From Verrucomicrobiota bacterium (GTDB lineage Bacteria; Verrucomicrobiota; Kiritimatiellia; CAIQIC01): a stretch of 64,000 nt of DNA. Below, piece after piece: positions 42,036-50,620 of the stretch. Each line of letters starts with the position of its first letter. Within the stretch, counting starts at the first letter, position 1. The position numbers and the translations under genes are program-made. The stretch lies in the NCBI GenBank assembly GCA_004321905.1, contig SCQF01000048.1, positions 1 through 64,000 on the forward strand. Reading direction: 5' to 3'. The notes under the pieces are model-generated. The model was not told the DNA's origin. It saw only the letters and a program-made list of their open reading frames with translations, and ran no database searches.

Positions 42036-42107
42036 GTAGGGGCGCAGTCTTGCTGCGCCCGGTTGTGCCTATGCAAAACATCGGTCGCAGCAAGACTGCG
42101 CCCCTAC
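42036..42107. repeat. GTAGGGGCGCAG...CTGCGCCCCTAC inverted element
   Basis: 72 bp with 24-bp imperfect arms: GTAGGGGCGCAGTCTTGCTG (start) and its reverse complement at the end (CAGCAAGACTGCGCCCCTAC), around a 24-nt unpaired centre. The right arm recurs at 45512-45536. Confidence 0.9.
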
Positions 42108-42191
42108 GCGATCAACAGACAGCACAAGAAGGTTTTCGCAACGACGAAGATTGCCAAGCGCGGCGCGCTGGAATAAACTCGCGGCGACGGC

Positions 42192-43169
42192 ATGAATCGC
42201 AAAGCTGACATCTCCAAGGACGCGGCGCTGGCCATGTTGCGCTGTATGCTGCTGGCGCGCCGGATCGAGGAACGCATGGTCCGGCTCTATCATCAGGGTC
42301 AGATTTTTGGCGGCGTCTATACCGGCATCGGGCAGGAGGCGATTGGCACGGCGACAACGAGCGCGGCCGGGCCAGATGATCTCTTCGCGCCGTGCATCCG
42401 CGACATGACGGTGCACGTGGGCCGCGGCACCACCGCCCTCACCATTTTCCGCCAGTTTCTCGGACGCGTCACCGGCCCGACGCGCGGACGCGATGGCAAC
42501 GTGCATTATGGGGAAATAGAGCGTGGCGTCTTTTCGATGATCTCGCACCTCGGCGCGATGCTGCCGGTGGTCACCGGCGGCGTGATGGCGCGGCGGCGGT
42601 TGGGCCGCGACACGATCGGCTTCGCGTATATCGGCGATGGCGGCACGAGCACGGGCGATTTCCACGAAGCGATCAACTTTGCGGCGGTGCTGGATGTGCC
42701 GGTGATCTTCGTGGTCGAAAACAATCAATTCGCCTATTCCACACCGACGAGTTACCAATTCCGTTGCAAAAATCTGGTGGAGCGCGCGGCGGGTTACGGC
42801 ATTGAGGGCTTCACCGCGGACGGCAACGACGCATGGGCCTTGCGCGAGTTGGTCAGCAAGCTGGCGGCGAAAATGCGACAGCAACCACGCCCGGTATTGC
42901 TGGTGTGCGAAACCTTGCGGATGCGCGGACATGGCGAGCACGACGATGCCTCGTATATCCCGCGCGAGCTATTAGCGGCGTGGGCCAAACGTGATCCCAT
43001 CGCGCTACTACGTGAACGCATCACGCAGGCGCAGTTCGCCACCGCCACGGAGCTGGCCGCGCTCGAACAAGCGGTACAGACCGAGGTGGATGAATCCTAT
43101 CAGCAGGCTTTGAACGACCCGCTGCCGGATGCGGCGACACTCACCGAGGGGGTTTATGCCGACGGCTGA
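42192..43169 (+). CDS. 2-oxoacid (pyruvate/acetoin) dehydrogenase E1 component, alpha subunit
   Basis: A 325-aa ThDP-dependent subunit. It has YHQGQIFGGVYTGIGQEAIG, GHGRG-like DGNVHYGE, the ThDP motif GDGGTSTGDFHEAINFAAVLDVPVIFVVENNQFAYSTP and the regulatory-loop C-terminus MRGHGEHDDASYIP. Together with the beta subunit and E2 it would oxidatively decarboxylate pyruvate or acetoin and acetylate lipoyl groups. Length and SH-pairs fit AcoA/PdhA of the alpha2-beta2 type. The beta gene overlaps its 3' end by 14 bp. No E3 gene is in the window. Confidence 0.9.
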   Translation: MNRKADISKDAALAMLRCMLLARRIEERMVRLYHQGQIFGGVYTGIGQEAIGTATTSAAGPDDLFAPCIRDMTVHVGRGTTALTIFRQFLGRVTGPTRGRDGNVHYGEIERGVFSMISHLGAMLPVVTGGVMARRRLGRDTIGFAYIGDGGTSTGDFHEAINFAAVLDVPVIFVVENNQFAYSTPTSYQFRCKNLVERAAGYGIEGFTADGNDAWALRELVSKLAAKMRQQPRPVLLVCETLRMRGHGEHDDASYIPRELLAAWAKRDPIALLRERITQAQFATATELAALEQAVQTEVDESYQQALNDPLPDAATLTEGVYADG

Positions 43170-44139
43170 AATCACTTTCCTTGAAGCGATCCGCCAAGCG
43201 TTGCAGCGGCTGTTGCGCGAGCGAAGCGAGGTTGTGCTCTACGGACAGGACATCGGCTCATTTGGCGGCGCCTTCAAGGTCACCGCCGGCCTGCAAAAGG
43301 AATTCGGCGCGGCGCGCGTCTTCGATACACCGATCAGCGAGTCGGCCATTTTGGGTTCCGCCATAGGCATGGCCACCCAAGGTTTGCGTCCGGTGGTTGA
43401 GATGCAGTTCGCCGATTTCATGATGACAGCGGTGCATCAACTCTTGAACAATGCCAGCACACTGCACTATCGCACCGGCATCGCCGCGCCCATGACGGTG
43501 CGCGCGCCGTGCGGTGGCGGGTTTGGCGGCGGGCCGTTCCACTCCGAAGAACTCGAAACCTTTTTTTGCCATATGCCCGGCATCAAAGTGGTCTACCCCG
43601 CCTTCCCCGCCGACGCCCGTGCGTTGCTGTATAGCGCGGTGATGGATCCAAATCCCGTCGTCTATCTCGAAAACAAATATCTTTATCGTCATGTGAAGGA
43701 GTGGCTGCCGAACGACTGGATGCCCACGCCGCTGGGCGTGGCGCGCGTCTGCCGCCCCGGTACCGACGCGGTCGTGCTGACCTATGGCGCGATGGTGCAC
43801 GAGGCGTTGCGCGCCGCCGAGCAACTTGCTGCCGAGGATGTCGGCGAGGTCATGGTGCTCGACTTGCGCACGCTCAAACCGCTCGACACCGATGCCATCG
43901 TCGCCGCCGTCGCCGCGACCAACCGCGTTTTGATCGTGCACGAAGGCTGGCATACGAGTGGGTTTGGCGCAGAACTTGCCGCGGTGGTCGCGGAACGCGC
44001 CTTCCACCTGCTGGATGCGCCGGTCGGGCGACTGACCGCACCGGACTGCCCCATCCCATTTGCGCCGGAGTTGGAAAAGGCTTACCGGCCTGACGCTGAA
44101 AAAATTCACAAGGCGCTGGTGGAACTGCTGGAGTATTGA
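43156..44139 (+). CDS. 2-oxoacid (pyruvate/acetoin) dehydrogenase E1 component, beta subunit
   Basis: A 327-aa subunit. ITFLEAIRQALQRLLRERSEVVLYGQDIGSFGGAFKVTAGLQKEFGAARVFDTPISESAILG is the standard transketolase pyrimidine-binding half. RAPCGGGFGGGPFHSEELETFFCHMPGIKVVYPAFPADARALL and the transketolase C-terminal domain (VMVLDLRTLKPLDTDAI, VHEGWHTSGFGAEL) follow. Start at 43156 inside the alpha gene, in a different frame, chosen from homology (MPTAEITFLEA). Nine bases downstream of its stop lies the E2 gene. Confidence 0.9.
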   Translation: MPTAEITFLEAIRQALQRLLRERSEVVLYGQDIGSFGGAFKVTAGLQKEFGAARVFDTPISESAILGSAIGMATQGLRPVVEMQFADFMMTAVHQLLNNASTLHYRTGIAAPMTVRAPCGGGFGGGPFHSEELETFFCHMPGIKVVYPAFPADARALLYSAVMDPNPVVYLENKYLYRHVKEWLPNDWMPTPLGVARVCRPGTDAVVLTYGAMVHEALRAAEQLAAEDVGEVMVLDLRTLKPLDTDAIVAAVAATNRVLIVHEGWHTSGFGAELAAVVAERAFHLLDAPVGRLTAPDCPIPFAPELEKAYRPDAEKIHKALVELLEY

Positions 44140-44148
44140 GGGATTCGC

Positions 44149-45417
44149 ATGAAAAAACGCGTGCCGATTTTGATGCCGCAAATGGGCCAGAGTGTGGCCG
44201 AAGGCACCGTGGTGGCTTGGAAACACAAAACCGGTGAAAACGTCAAGGCCGACGAAGCTCTGCTGGAAATTGAGACCGACAAAACGAACGTCGAGGTGGA
44301 GAGTCCCGCGACCGGCACACTGGTCGCCTGCCTCAAGCACGATGGCGAGCGCGCCGCCGCCGGCGAGACCATCGGCTTCATCGAAGTCGAAATCACCGCC
44401 GAAGAAGCTGCCAAACCACACGGTGCGGCACCCAAAGCCGAGGCTGAAACGGTCTCCAGCCAAACGACGTTTCAGATCACCAACGATCTACCAGCCATCA
44501 ACCGCGATCAGTTTTCACCCTACGTCCTGCGGCTGGCAATGCTGAACGGCGTCACCATGGAGGAGTTGGAAGGTATCCGCGGCACCGGCCGGGGCGCGCG
44601 CGTCACCAAGAGCGATTTACTGCACTACCTCGCCCGCCGGCCCATCGTCACCAACGGCGTGCGTGCAGCGCAAGGCGTGGCGGAACCTTCCGCCGCCGAT
44701 CTCGCTGCGCTGGGCAAAGTGGTGCCGATGACGAGCATCCGCCGCACCATCGCCGACCATATGGTGCAGAGCATCCACACCAGCGCGCACGTCACGATGG
44801 TGCATTTGGTGGACATGACGCATTTGGTACAGCTCCGCGAACGCATCAAGGACGAATTCGAGCAGCGCTATCATGCCCGCCTCTCCTATACAGCCTTGGT
44901 ACTGTTCGTCACGGCGCGTGTGCTGCGCGATTTTCCGAGCATCAATGCCTCGGTGGCTGGGGCGAATTTGGTACTGCGGTCGGAGGTCAACATCGGTTGC
45001 GCGGTGGCACTCTCCGACGAAAGCTTGGTCGTACCGGTGGTTCATCAGGCTGATAAAAAGAGTTTCCCGGAAATCGTACAAGAACTCGACCGCCTGATCG
45101 AACGGGCGCGCAAGAAGGAACTGACCCGCGCGGATGTCGAGGGCGGCACCTTCACCATCTCCAACTTCGGCGCGTTCGGCAGCATCATCGGCACGCCCAT
45201 CATCAACCAGCCGCAGGTCGCGATCCTCGGCATGGGCGCCATCGTGAAGTCCCCGACGGTGGTGGATAACCAGATCGTCATCCGCGATCGCCTCTATTTG
45301 AGCTTCACGTTTGACCATCGCGTGATTGATGGCGCGATGGGCGGACGCTTCCTCAACGCCATCCAAAAAGCGACCGAAAAGCTCGACGAAAAAGCCCTGA
45401 ACGTCGAAGCACTTTGA
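44149..45417 (+). CDS. Dihydrolipoamide acyltransferase (E2)
   Basis: A 422-aa E2. One N-terminal lipoyl domain (about 3-78) has lipoyl-lysine K45 in EIETDKTNVEV. A peripheral subunit-binding domain (about 120-165) has SPYVLRLAMLNGVTMEELEGIRGTGRGARVTKSDLL. The catalytic domain (about 185-420) carries SIRRTIADHMVQS and the active-site motif FDHRVIDGAMGG near residue 388. It acetylates CoA from lipoamide. With one lipoyl domain it resembles Aco- or Gram-positive-type E2. Downstream is a palindrome pair and a convergent exonuclease gene. Confidence 0.92.
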   Translation: MKKRVPILMPQMGQSVAEGTVVAWKHKTGENVKADEALLEIETDKTNVEVESPATGTLVACLKHDGERAAAGETIGFIEVEITAEEAAKPHGAAPKAEAETVSSQTTFQITNDLPAINRDQFSPYVLRLAMLNGVTMEELEGIRGTGRGARVTKSDLLHYLARRPIVTNGVRAAQGVAEPSAADLAALGKVVPMTSIRRTIADHMVQSIHTSAHVTMVHLVDMTHLVQLRERIKDEFEQRYHARLSYTALVLFVTARVLRDFPSINASVAGANLVLRSEVNIGCAVALSDESLVVPVVHQADKKSFPEIVQELDRLIERARKKELTRADVEGGTFTISNFGAFGSIIGTPIINQPQVAILGMGAIVKSPTVVDNQIVIRDRLYLSFTFDHRVIDGAMGGRFLNAIQKATEKLDEKALNVEAL

Positions 45418-45420
45418 CGG

Positions 45421-45470
45421 TTTTCCAAGGTCTGGAAAAACTAACACTCCGCGTTTCCAATCCTTGGAAA
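45421..45470. repeat. Paired TTCCAA palindrome after the E2 gene
   Basis: Centres 45430 and 45462, 32 nt apart, beginning only four bases after the E2 stop in a convergent intergenic gap, where it could end transcription from both sides. Confidence 0.92.
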
Positions 45471-45511
45471 GCGGTTCGTTTTTTCCGCGGGCGTCGGCTT
45501 GCGACGCCAGC

Positions 45512-45536
45512 GGGCGCAGCAAGACTGCGCCCCTAC
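45512..45536. repeat. Truncated GTAGGGGCGCAG element supplying a stop codon
   Basis: GGGCGCAGCAAGACTGCGCCCCTAC repeats the right arm of the element at 42036-42107. Its CTA (45533-45535) is the TAG stop of the minus-strand exonuclease gene. Confidence 0.85.
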
Positions 45537-46342
45537 TCTATCGCAACAACGGCGTGTTTTTCCGGGAAGATACCCTTTGAGGCCCGTTCGACGATATCGC
45601 GCGTATCCTGCGGAAAATCAGCTTTGAGCAGCCAGCGCACGAAATTGGGCTCTTCGCGGATCAACTCGCGTAGTTTGCGTCCGGCGTAGCGGCCGAAGTT
45701 GAGCGTCACTTCGCCCTCCACCCACTTGAGTTTGCCGGTGCGATCCACCCATGTCGGGTCGCGCGGATTGCAAAATTCGTCGAGGCCGTCGAGATCGCGC
45801 GGCAGATCGGGATAGCGCTCCAACTGCCCTTCCATCACGCGCAAGGTGGCTTCGACATCGCCGCGCGCACCGTGCGCATCCACGTGCAGTTCGTTGCAAT
45901 AATAGGACAGCGCGGCGGTCAGATCGCGTGGCACTTTTTTGTGATAGACGCGTTGCGCATCGAACACGCGACGAGTCTCGACGTTAAAGGGCACGTCGGC
46001 GCGATTGAATTCTTCGATCAACAGCGGGATATCGAAGCCGAGGATGTTATAGCCGGCAAGGTCGCAGTCGGCCAGCACCGCGGCGATCTCGCGCGCCTTC
46101 TGCGCGAACGTGGGACAATCCTTCACATCAGCATCGGAAATGCCGTGGATGGCAGTGGCCTCGGCGGGAATCGGACGTTCGGGGTTTACCAGAAACTCGT
46201 GCGTTTCGCGCTTGCCGTCGGGGAATAATTTGACGATGGCCAGTTCAACAATCCGGTCAGTACGCCGATTGATGCCGGTGGATTCGATGTCAAATATGGC
46301 TAAAGGTCTATCAAGTTTTAATTTCATGGAAGGTTGTTTCAT
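45533..46342 (-). CDS. DEDDh 3'-5' exonuclease (DnaQ/ExoX-like)
   Basis: A 269-aa protein. The exonuclease domain (about 12-175) has FDIESTG (D18, E20), a central DCDLAGYNILGFDIPLLIEEF and the DEDDh motif HGARGDVEATL. The C-terminal 60 residues (VTLNFGRYAGRKLRELI..EPNFVRWLLKADFP) match the small domain attached to ExoX-type exonucleases. It trims single-stranded or mismatched 3' ends. The start at 46342 uses the TGATG overlap with the PfkB kinase gene upstream; an alternative ATG lies five codons in. The stop lies in a repeat element. Confidence 0.88.
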   Translation of the reverse strand: MKQPSMKLKLDRPLAIFDIESTGINRRTDRIVELAIVKLFPDGKRETHEFLVNPERPIPAEATAIHGISDADVKDCPTFAQKAREIAAVLADCDLAGYNILGFDIPLLIEEFNRADVPFNVETRRVFDAQRVYHKKVPRDLTAALSYYCNELHVDAHGARGDVEATLRVMEGQLERYPDLPRDLDGLDEFCNPRDPTWVDRTGKLKWVEGEVTLNFGRYAGRKLRELIREEPNFVRWLLKADFPQDTRDIVERASKGIFPEKHAVVAIE

Positions 46343-47295
46343 CAACCGACTTTTTCCAGCTTCACCCAAGGCAACAGACGCTGTACTTCGGCGCGATTCA
46401 CCTGACCCGGCACCACCGTCAGCGCATCAGCGGTGCCGCAAGCGAGACCGAACCGCGTGGCGTCCGGCATGGATTGGCCCTGCCGCAACGCGTAAGCGAC
46501 CCCGGCGGTGGTCGAGTCGCCGGCGCCGATCGGATTCACGGCTTGAATCGTCGGCGGTTGGCAGCGCCACAGTTCCTGCGCGCTCACCAGCCAGCCCGTA
46601 CGCGGGCCTTGCGTCACCAGCGCCCATTGCGCGCCGCGCGCCACCAGCCCGCGCGCCGCGCGAATCATATCGTCGTCGGACTCGATCGCGACCTGACAGG
46701 TGTCGGCCAATTCGCGCCGGTTGAGTTTGATCATCAACGGCTGATAGGGCAGCGTGTTCATCAGCGGCGTCTTCTGTGAGTCAATCAACAAGGGTACGCC
46801 CAGCGTGACGGCCTTTTGCGCAATGTTGGCGTAGATATAGTCGGGTGCCTTCGGCGGCAACGCACCGGAAATGACGACCATGCCGCACTCGACCAGCAAG
46901 GCCACCAGTTTACCATCGAACTGACACCAATCGTCCGGCGAGGGTAGCGCCGCTTCTTCCACCAGTTCGGTCACCTGCCCCGTGGTTTCATCCAAGATCG
47001 TGCTGCACACGCGCGTCGGTTGCCGGGTGGCCACAAAATTACAGCCAATGTTACGCGCTTGCAGATAGGCTTCGACGAGTTGGCCGGTGTCGCCACCGAG
47101 AAAACCTGTGACGAGCGGAGCCTCGCCGAGCGTCTGCAATACGCTCGCCATCGTACAAGCCTTGCCGCCCGCCGAAACGGTTACCGCCCGCGCCCGGTTT
47201 ACATCGCCCAATTCCAGTTGCGCAAACTGCAAGGTGCGTTGGAGGCACGGCGTAATGCCCACGCACAAAATAGGTTTTTCCGTTGTTTTGGTCAC
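46342..47295 (-). CDS. 1-phosphofructokinase/tagatose-6-phosphate kinase-like PfkB sugar kinase
   Basis: A 317-aa PfkB kinase of the FruK/LacC branch: GITPCLQRTLQF near the N-terminus (substrate anchoring), AGGKACTMASVLQTLG, GFLGGDTG and the catalytic NPIGAGDSTTAGVAYAL. I chose the GTG at 47295 because CAGGAG sits six bases ahead and homology starts there; an ATG 27 codons upstream would add residues unlike the family. It phosphorylates a sugar phosphate, most likely fructose 1-phosphate or tagatose 6-phosphate. Coupled to the exonuclease gene by TGATG, an odd pairing with no clear functional link. Confidence 0.82.
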   Translation of the reverse strand: MTKTTEKPILCVGITPCLQRTLQFAQLELGDVNRARAVTVSAGGKACTMASVLQTLGEAPLVTGFLGGDTGQLVEAYLQARNIGCNFVATRQPTRVCSTILDETTGQVTELVEEAALPSPDDWCQFDGKLVALLVECGMVVISGALPPKAPDYIYANIAQKAVTLGVPLLIDSQKTPLMNTLPYQPLMIKLNRRELADTCQVAIESDDDMIRAARGLVARGAQWALVTQGPRTGWLVSAQELWRCQPPTIQAVNPIGAGDSTTAGVAYALRQGQSMPDATRFGLACGTADALTVVPGQVNRAEVQRLLPWVKLEKVG

Positions 47296-47369
47296 AAAAA
47301 CTCCTGCCTGGCTAGCGCCAAGCGGGTGGATAATCGCCCACCCTGCCCCGCCTGTCAATGTTGACGCCG

Positions 47370-47419
47370 TTTCCAAGGCTTGGAAAAACCGGTAATTCTT
47401 TTTTCCAACCCTTGGAAAA
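47370..47419. repeat. Paired TTCCAA palindrome between divergent genes
   Basis: Centres 47378 and 47410, 32 nt apart, 29 bp upstream of the first redox-cluster gene, so it overlaps the likely promoter region of that cluster. Confidence 0.93.
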
Positions 47420-47446
47420 CTGTGCTACCGTCCCCGGCCACGACGC

Positions 47447-48862
47447 ATGACCACAGCGCGCAAACTCGTAATCGTGACCAGCGCAGTGCTGCTGTTGCTC
47501 GCCACCGGCGTGCTGGTGGATATTTTGTGGAGCGCGCGCACGCCAACCCGCGCCATCCAAGAGCGCCAACCCGGCATGGATCGGCCGGCCCAAAGCGGAG
47601 GACAGGCCGACGAGGCCATGGCGTTCACACGTGGCAAATGGGTGCCGGGTACGGGCGTGGCGGCGAACAGCAGCGGCGCCTGGCCGAATTTTCGCGGGCC
47701 GAATCACGACAATATCGTCACCGATCCGACCCCACTGGCGCGTCACTGGGGCACCCAGGGGCCAGCAAAACTTTGGTCACTTGATCTCGGTGAAGGTTTT
47801 GCCGGTGCGGCGGTGCTGAACGGGCGGGTGTACATCATTGATTATGATCAAGCTCATCAAGCCGACGCGTTGCGCTGCCTTTCGCTGGCGGACGGCCAGG
47901 AAATCTGGCGTTTCACCTATCCGGTCAAGATCAAGCGCTTCCACGGCATGAGTCGCACGATCCCGGCGGTGACCGATAAATACACGGTCTCCATCGGCCC
48001 GAAGTGTCATGTGGTTTGCGTGGATACCAGCACTGGAAAGTTCATCTGGGGCTTGGATTTGGTGAAGGAATTTGACGCCGAGGTGCCGCAGTGGTACGCG
48101 GGACAGTGTCCGTTGGTTGACGGCGACCGCCTCATTCTCGCCACCGGCGGCGACGCGTTGATGGTCGCGGTGGAGTTGGCGACCGGCAAGGTGATCTGGA
48201 AAGCACCCAATCCGCGCGATTGGAAAATGACGCATTCTTCCATCGCGCCGATGGAGCTTGCCGGGCAGCGCATGTATGCCTATTGCGGCAGCGGTGGCGT
48301 GGCGGGCGTGGCAGCCAGCGACGGCAAGTTGTTATGGGACACCGATGCCTGGACGATTTCCATCGCGACCATCCCCCAGCCGCTGCCGGTGGGCGATGGG
48401 AAGATTTTTCTGTCGGGCGGCTACAATGCCGGCAGCCTGATGCTGCAACTCAAACACGTCGAAAATAAAATCGTGGCCGAACCGTTGTTTCGCCTGAAGC
48501 CGACGGAGTTTGGCGCGACCCAGCACACGCCGATTCTGCATGACGGGCATATCTACGGCGTACGACCGGATGGGCAACTGACCTGTCTGGACTTGAACGG
48601 CAAAGTGCGGTGGGCCAGCGGTGGCGGAGCCAAATTCGGCATGGGATCGTTTATCATGGCACAGGGTCTCATGTTCCTGTTGAACGACGATGGCTGGCTG
48701 ACGCTGGCGGAAGTCAACTCCGTGGGTTACCGCCAACTCGCCAAGGCGCGGGTGCTGCCCGGTCAGGACGCGTGGGCGCCGCTGGCCTTGGTTGAGGGGC
48801 GCCTTTTGGCGCGCGACATGACACAAATGGTTTGTCTGGATGTTGCGGGAGCAAAACCGTGA
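47447..48862 (+). CDS. Membrane-anchored PQQ-like beta-propeller protein (first gene of redox cluster)
   Basis: A 471-aa protein. One N-terminal transmembrane helix (residues 8-27) is followed by a periplasmic eight-bladed propeller with the repeated 'LDLxxGxxxW' units: LSLADGQEIWRFTYPV, VDTSTGKFIWGLD, VELATGKVIWKAP, LDLNGKVRWASGGG and the opening AWPNFRGPNHDNIV. This is the 'PQQ-binding-like' group abundant in PVC bacteria; most members lack proven PQQ binding. It stands first in a six-gene coupled series and its stop overlaps the next start (GTGA). A role as a redox or sensor partner of the Fe-S proteins downstream is inference. Confidence 0.82.
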   Translation: MTTARKLVIVTSAVLLLLATGVLVDILWSARTPTRAIQERQPGMDRPAQSGGQADEAMAFTRGKWVPGTGVAANSSGAWPNFRGPNHDNIVTDPTPLARHWGTQGPAKLWSLDLGEGFAGAAVLNGRVYIIDYDQAHQADALRCLSLADGQEIWRFTYPVKIKRFHGMSRTIPAVTDKYTVSIGPKCHVVCVDTSTGKFIWGLDLVKEFDAEVPQWYAGQCPLVDGDRLILATGGDALMVAVELATGKVIWKAPNPRDWKMTHSSIAPMELAGQRMYAYCGSGGVAGVAASDGKLLWDTDAWTISIATIPQPLPVGDGKIFLSGGYNAGSLMLQLKHVENKIVAEPLFRLKPTEFGATQHTPILHDGHIYGVRPDGQLTCLDLNGKVRWASGGGAKFGMGSFIMAQGLMFLLNDDGWLTLAEVNSVGYRQLAKARVLPGQDAWAPLALVEGRLLARDMTQMVCLDVAGAKP

Positions 48863-49902
48863 AGAAGAATACGCAAGTGAACCGCCGCGGATTCCTGGGT
48901 GCCGGACTGCTCGCGGGCAGCAGCGTGGCCAGTTGGTTGACCGGTTGCGGCGGGCAGAAAAATCTACGCAAGGCCGGAAAGCGCCAACCACTGGATGCGC
49001 GCTTCACCTACGATATCAAGGCCTTTGAGCACACCGATCCCAAGCTCCTGCTTTACACAGAAACGGCGCAAATCCCCACCGATTTTCAGGAGCCCAAACG
49101 CATCACCGCCGGATCGAACGGCACGTTCTGGATTGGCGGCGATCAAGCCGTGAAACGATTGGGGGCGGATGGCAAGCGCCACTCCACACTGACACTCGCG
49201 GCAACGCCCCAAGCGTTGACCGTGGCCGAGCAAGACCGGCTTTTTGTGGCGCTCAAAGATCACTTCGAAATCTATGATACCGCCGGAAAGTTGCTGCAAA
49301 AAAGCGAGTCGCTCGGCCCGAAGACCTATCTCACGGGTATTGCGGTCGCGGGCGACGTGATTTTTCTGGCTGACGCGGGTAACCGCGAAGTCATCCGCTG
49401 CGACATGACCGGCAAGGTCATCGGTCGCTTCGGTCGTCTGGGCGGCAAAGATGGTACGCCGGGATTTTTAATCCCCAGCCCCTATTTCCACTTGCTGATT
49501 GGTGGCGACGGGTTGCTCTGGGTGAATAATTCCGGACGCCACGCGGTGGAGGCCTACACGCTCGACGGCAAATACGAATTCAGTTGGGGCCAGCCCGGCA
49601 TGAGCATCGAAAACTTCTGCGGCTGTTGCAATCCGGTGTATTTCACCCGATTGCTGGATGGACGTTTCGTGACCAGTGAAAAAGGCCTGAATCGGATCAA
49701 GATTTACGATCAAAAAGGCCAGTTTGTGGGCGTCGTCGCCGGTCCCGAACAACTGGTGAAGGATCGCGAACAGGCGGCCAAGGCCTGCGCCAATTGCAAC
49801 ATCGGCTTTGGTTTCGATGTGGCATGTGATTCCCAAGGTCGCGTGCTGGCTCTCGATCCCGCCTCGCGCACCATCCGCATCTTCAGCCCCCAAGCCACAT
49901 GA
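48859..49902 (+). CDS. Tat-secreted NHL-repeat propeller lipoprotein
   Basis: A 347-aa protein starting at a GTG that overlaps the upstream stop. The N-terminus is a twin-arginine signal with a lipobox: NRRGFLGAGLL...SVASWLTGCGG. NHL/YncE-type strands follow: LLLYTETAQIPTDFQEPKRIT, VKRLGADGKRH, LLQKSESLGPKTYLTGIAVAGDVIFLADAGNREVIRCD and GGDGLLWVNNSGRHAVEAYTLDGKYEFSWG. Paired cysteines at ENFCGCCNPV and KACANCNIGF suggest disulfides or metal ligation. Export in folded form via Tat fits a protein that carries a cofactor. It sits between the first propeller and the 57-aa Tat protein. Confidence 0.82.
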   Translation: MKKNTQVNRRGFLGAGLLAGSSVASWLTGCGGQKNLRKAGKRQPLDARFTYDIKAFEHTDPKLLLYTETAQIPTDFQEPKRITAGSNGTFWIGGDQAVKRLGADGKRHSTLTLAATPQALTVAEQDRLFVALKDHFEIYDTAGKLLQKSESLGPKTYLTGIAVAGDVIFLADAGNREVIRCDMTGKVIGRFGRLGGKDGTPGFLIPSPYFHLLIGGDGLLWVNNSGRHAVEAYTLDGKYEFSWGQPGMSIENFCGCCNPVYFTRLLDGRFVTSEKGLNRIKIYDQKGQFVGVVAGPEQLVKDREQAAKACANCNIGFGFDVACDSQGRVLALDPASRTIRIFSPQAT

Positions 49903-50072
49903 ACGCACCAACCGAAAATCGTCGCTCGTTCTTCCGCGCCCTGCTACTCGGCGCGTTGGGATGGATCTGCGTGACGCTCCTGCGGCGACCGCGTCTGTGC
50001 CTGCGCTCCGGCTGTGGGGGCTGCACGGCATATGCCCGTTGTGCCCTGCCCCAAAAGGAGCCCTCGCGATGA
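49899..50072 (+). CDS. 57-aa twin-arginine Cys-rich small protein
   Basis: A previously easily missed small gene: the ATG at 49899 overlaps the preceding stop (ATGA) and its TGA (50070-50072) overlaps the next ATG (ATGA). The protein starts MNAPTENRRSFFRALLLGAL, a twin-arginine-type signal with a short hydrophobic core, and continues with a cysteine cluster, C34-x4-C39-x2-C42-x5-C48 (plus C24). The double overlap and the motif shared with both flanking Tat proteins argue strongly that it is real. It could bind an Fe-S cluster or be a small subunit or maturation factor of the ferredoxin that follows. I know of no named family for it. Confidence 0.75.
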   Translation: MNAPTENRRSFFRALLLGALGWICVTLLRRPRLCLRSGCGGCTAYARCALPQKEPSR

Positions 50073-50620
50073 ACCGGCGCAACTTCATCAACGGCGTAGC
50101 ACGCGTCGCCGCCTTGCTCGGCTTGGGCGGCTTGGCCGCTCGCTTGTTGCAACACGCGCAAGTCGCGCACACCGTCTGGCAGATTGATCCTTGGAAATGC
50201 ACCTACTGTGGCAAATGCGCGACCGAGTGTGTGCTGGAACTATCCGCCGTCAAATGCGTACAGTTCTATGACATCTGCGGTTATTGCGATTTTTGCACCG
50301 GCTACTTCGAACCACAACCCAACAAGTTGAGTACGGGCGCGGAAAACCAGCTCTGCCCCACCGGCGCCATCGTGCGCAAATTCATCGAAGACCCCTACTA
50401 CGAATACACGATCAACGAACCGCTCTGCATCGGTTGCGCCAAGTGCGTCAAAGGCTGCACGTTGTTTGGCAATGGCTCCTTTCACCTCCAAATCAAGCAT
50501 GACCGTTGTGTGAACTGCAACGAATGTTCGATTGCCAAAGCGTGCCCCGCCAACGCGATCCACCGGATTCCATCCAACAAGCCTTATCTGTTCAAAACGC
50601 GCGAAGGGAAGCCGTCGTAA
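50069..50620 (+). CDS. Tat-type periplasmic polyferredoxin (four 4Fe-4S motifs)
   Basis: A 183-aa ferredoxin. The N-terminal MNRRNFINGVARVAALLGLGGLAARLL resembles a Tat signal. Cys motifs follow in order: CTYCGKCATECVLE, CGYCDFCTGYF with LCPTGAI, CIGCAKCVKGC and CVNCNECSIAKACP. Together these could hold four [4Fe-4S] clusters, like NapG/NrfC/HybA electron-transfer subunits, though CGYCDFC is unusual. It has a strong AAGGAG site at 50055-50060. It probably passes electrons between the membrane polyferredoxin and the periplasmic partners. The TAA stop overlaps the next ATG (TAATG). Confidence 0.87.
   Translation: MNRRNFINGVARVAALLGLGGLAARLLQHAQVAHTVWQIDPWKCTYCGKCATECVLELSAVKCVQFYDICGYCDFCTGYFEPQPNKLSTGAENQLCPTGAIVRKFIEDPYYEYTINEPLCIGCAKCVKGCTLFGNGSFHLQIKHDRCVNCNECSIAKACPANAIHRIPSNKPYLFKTREGKPS

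Larger units (their letters stand above)
41840..42191. other. 352-bp repeat-filled divergent intergenic region
   Basis: Between the NTF2-like gene (minus) and the E1 alpha gene (plus). From left to right it holds a loose GGTGGCC...GGCCACC inverted repeat (about 41911-41974), a TTCCAA palindrome pair (41984-42032) and a GTAGGG-bounded element (42036-42107), then about 80 bp in which a promoter for the E1 alpha gene must lie. I see no gene here. Confidence 0.7.

Noticed and set aside
41840..42191. A small gene in the 352-bp gap before the E1 alpha gene
   Set aside because: Short frames there only translate the repeat elements and lack ribosome-binding sites or recognisable motifs.
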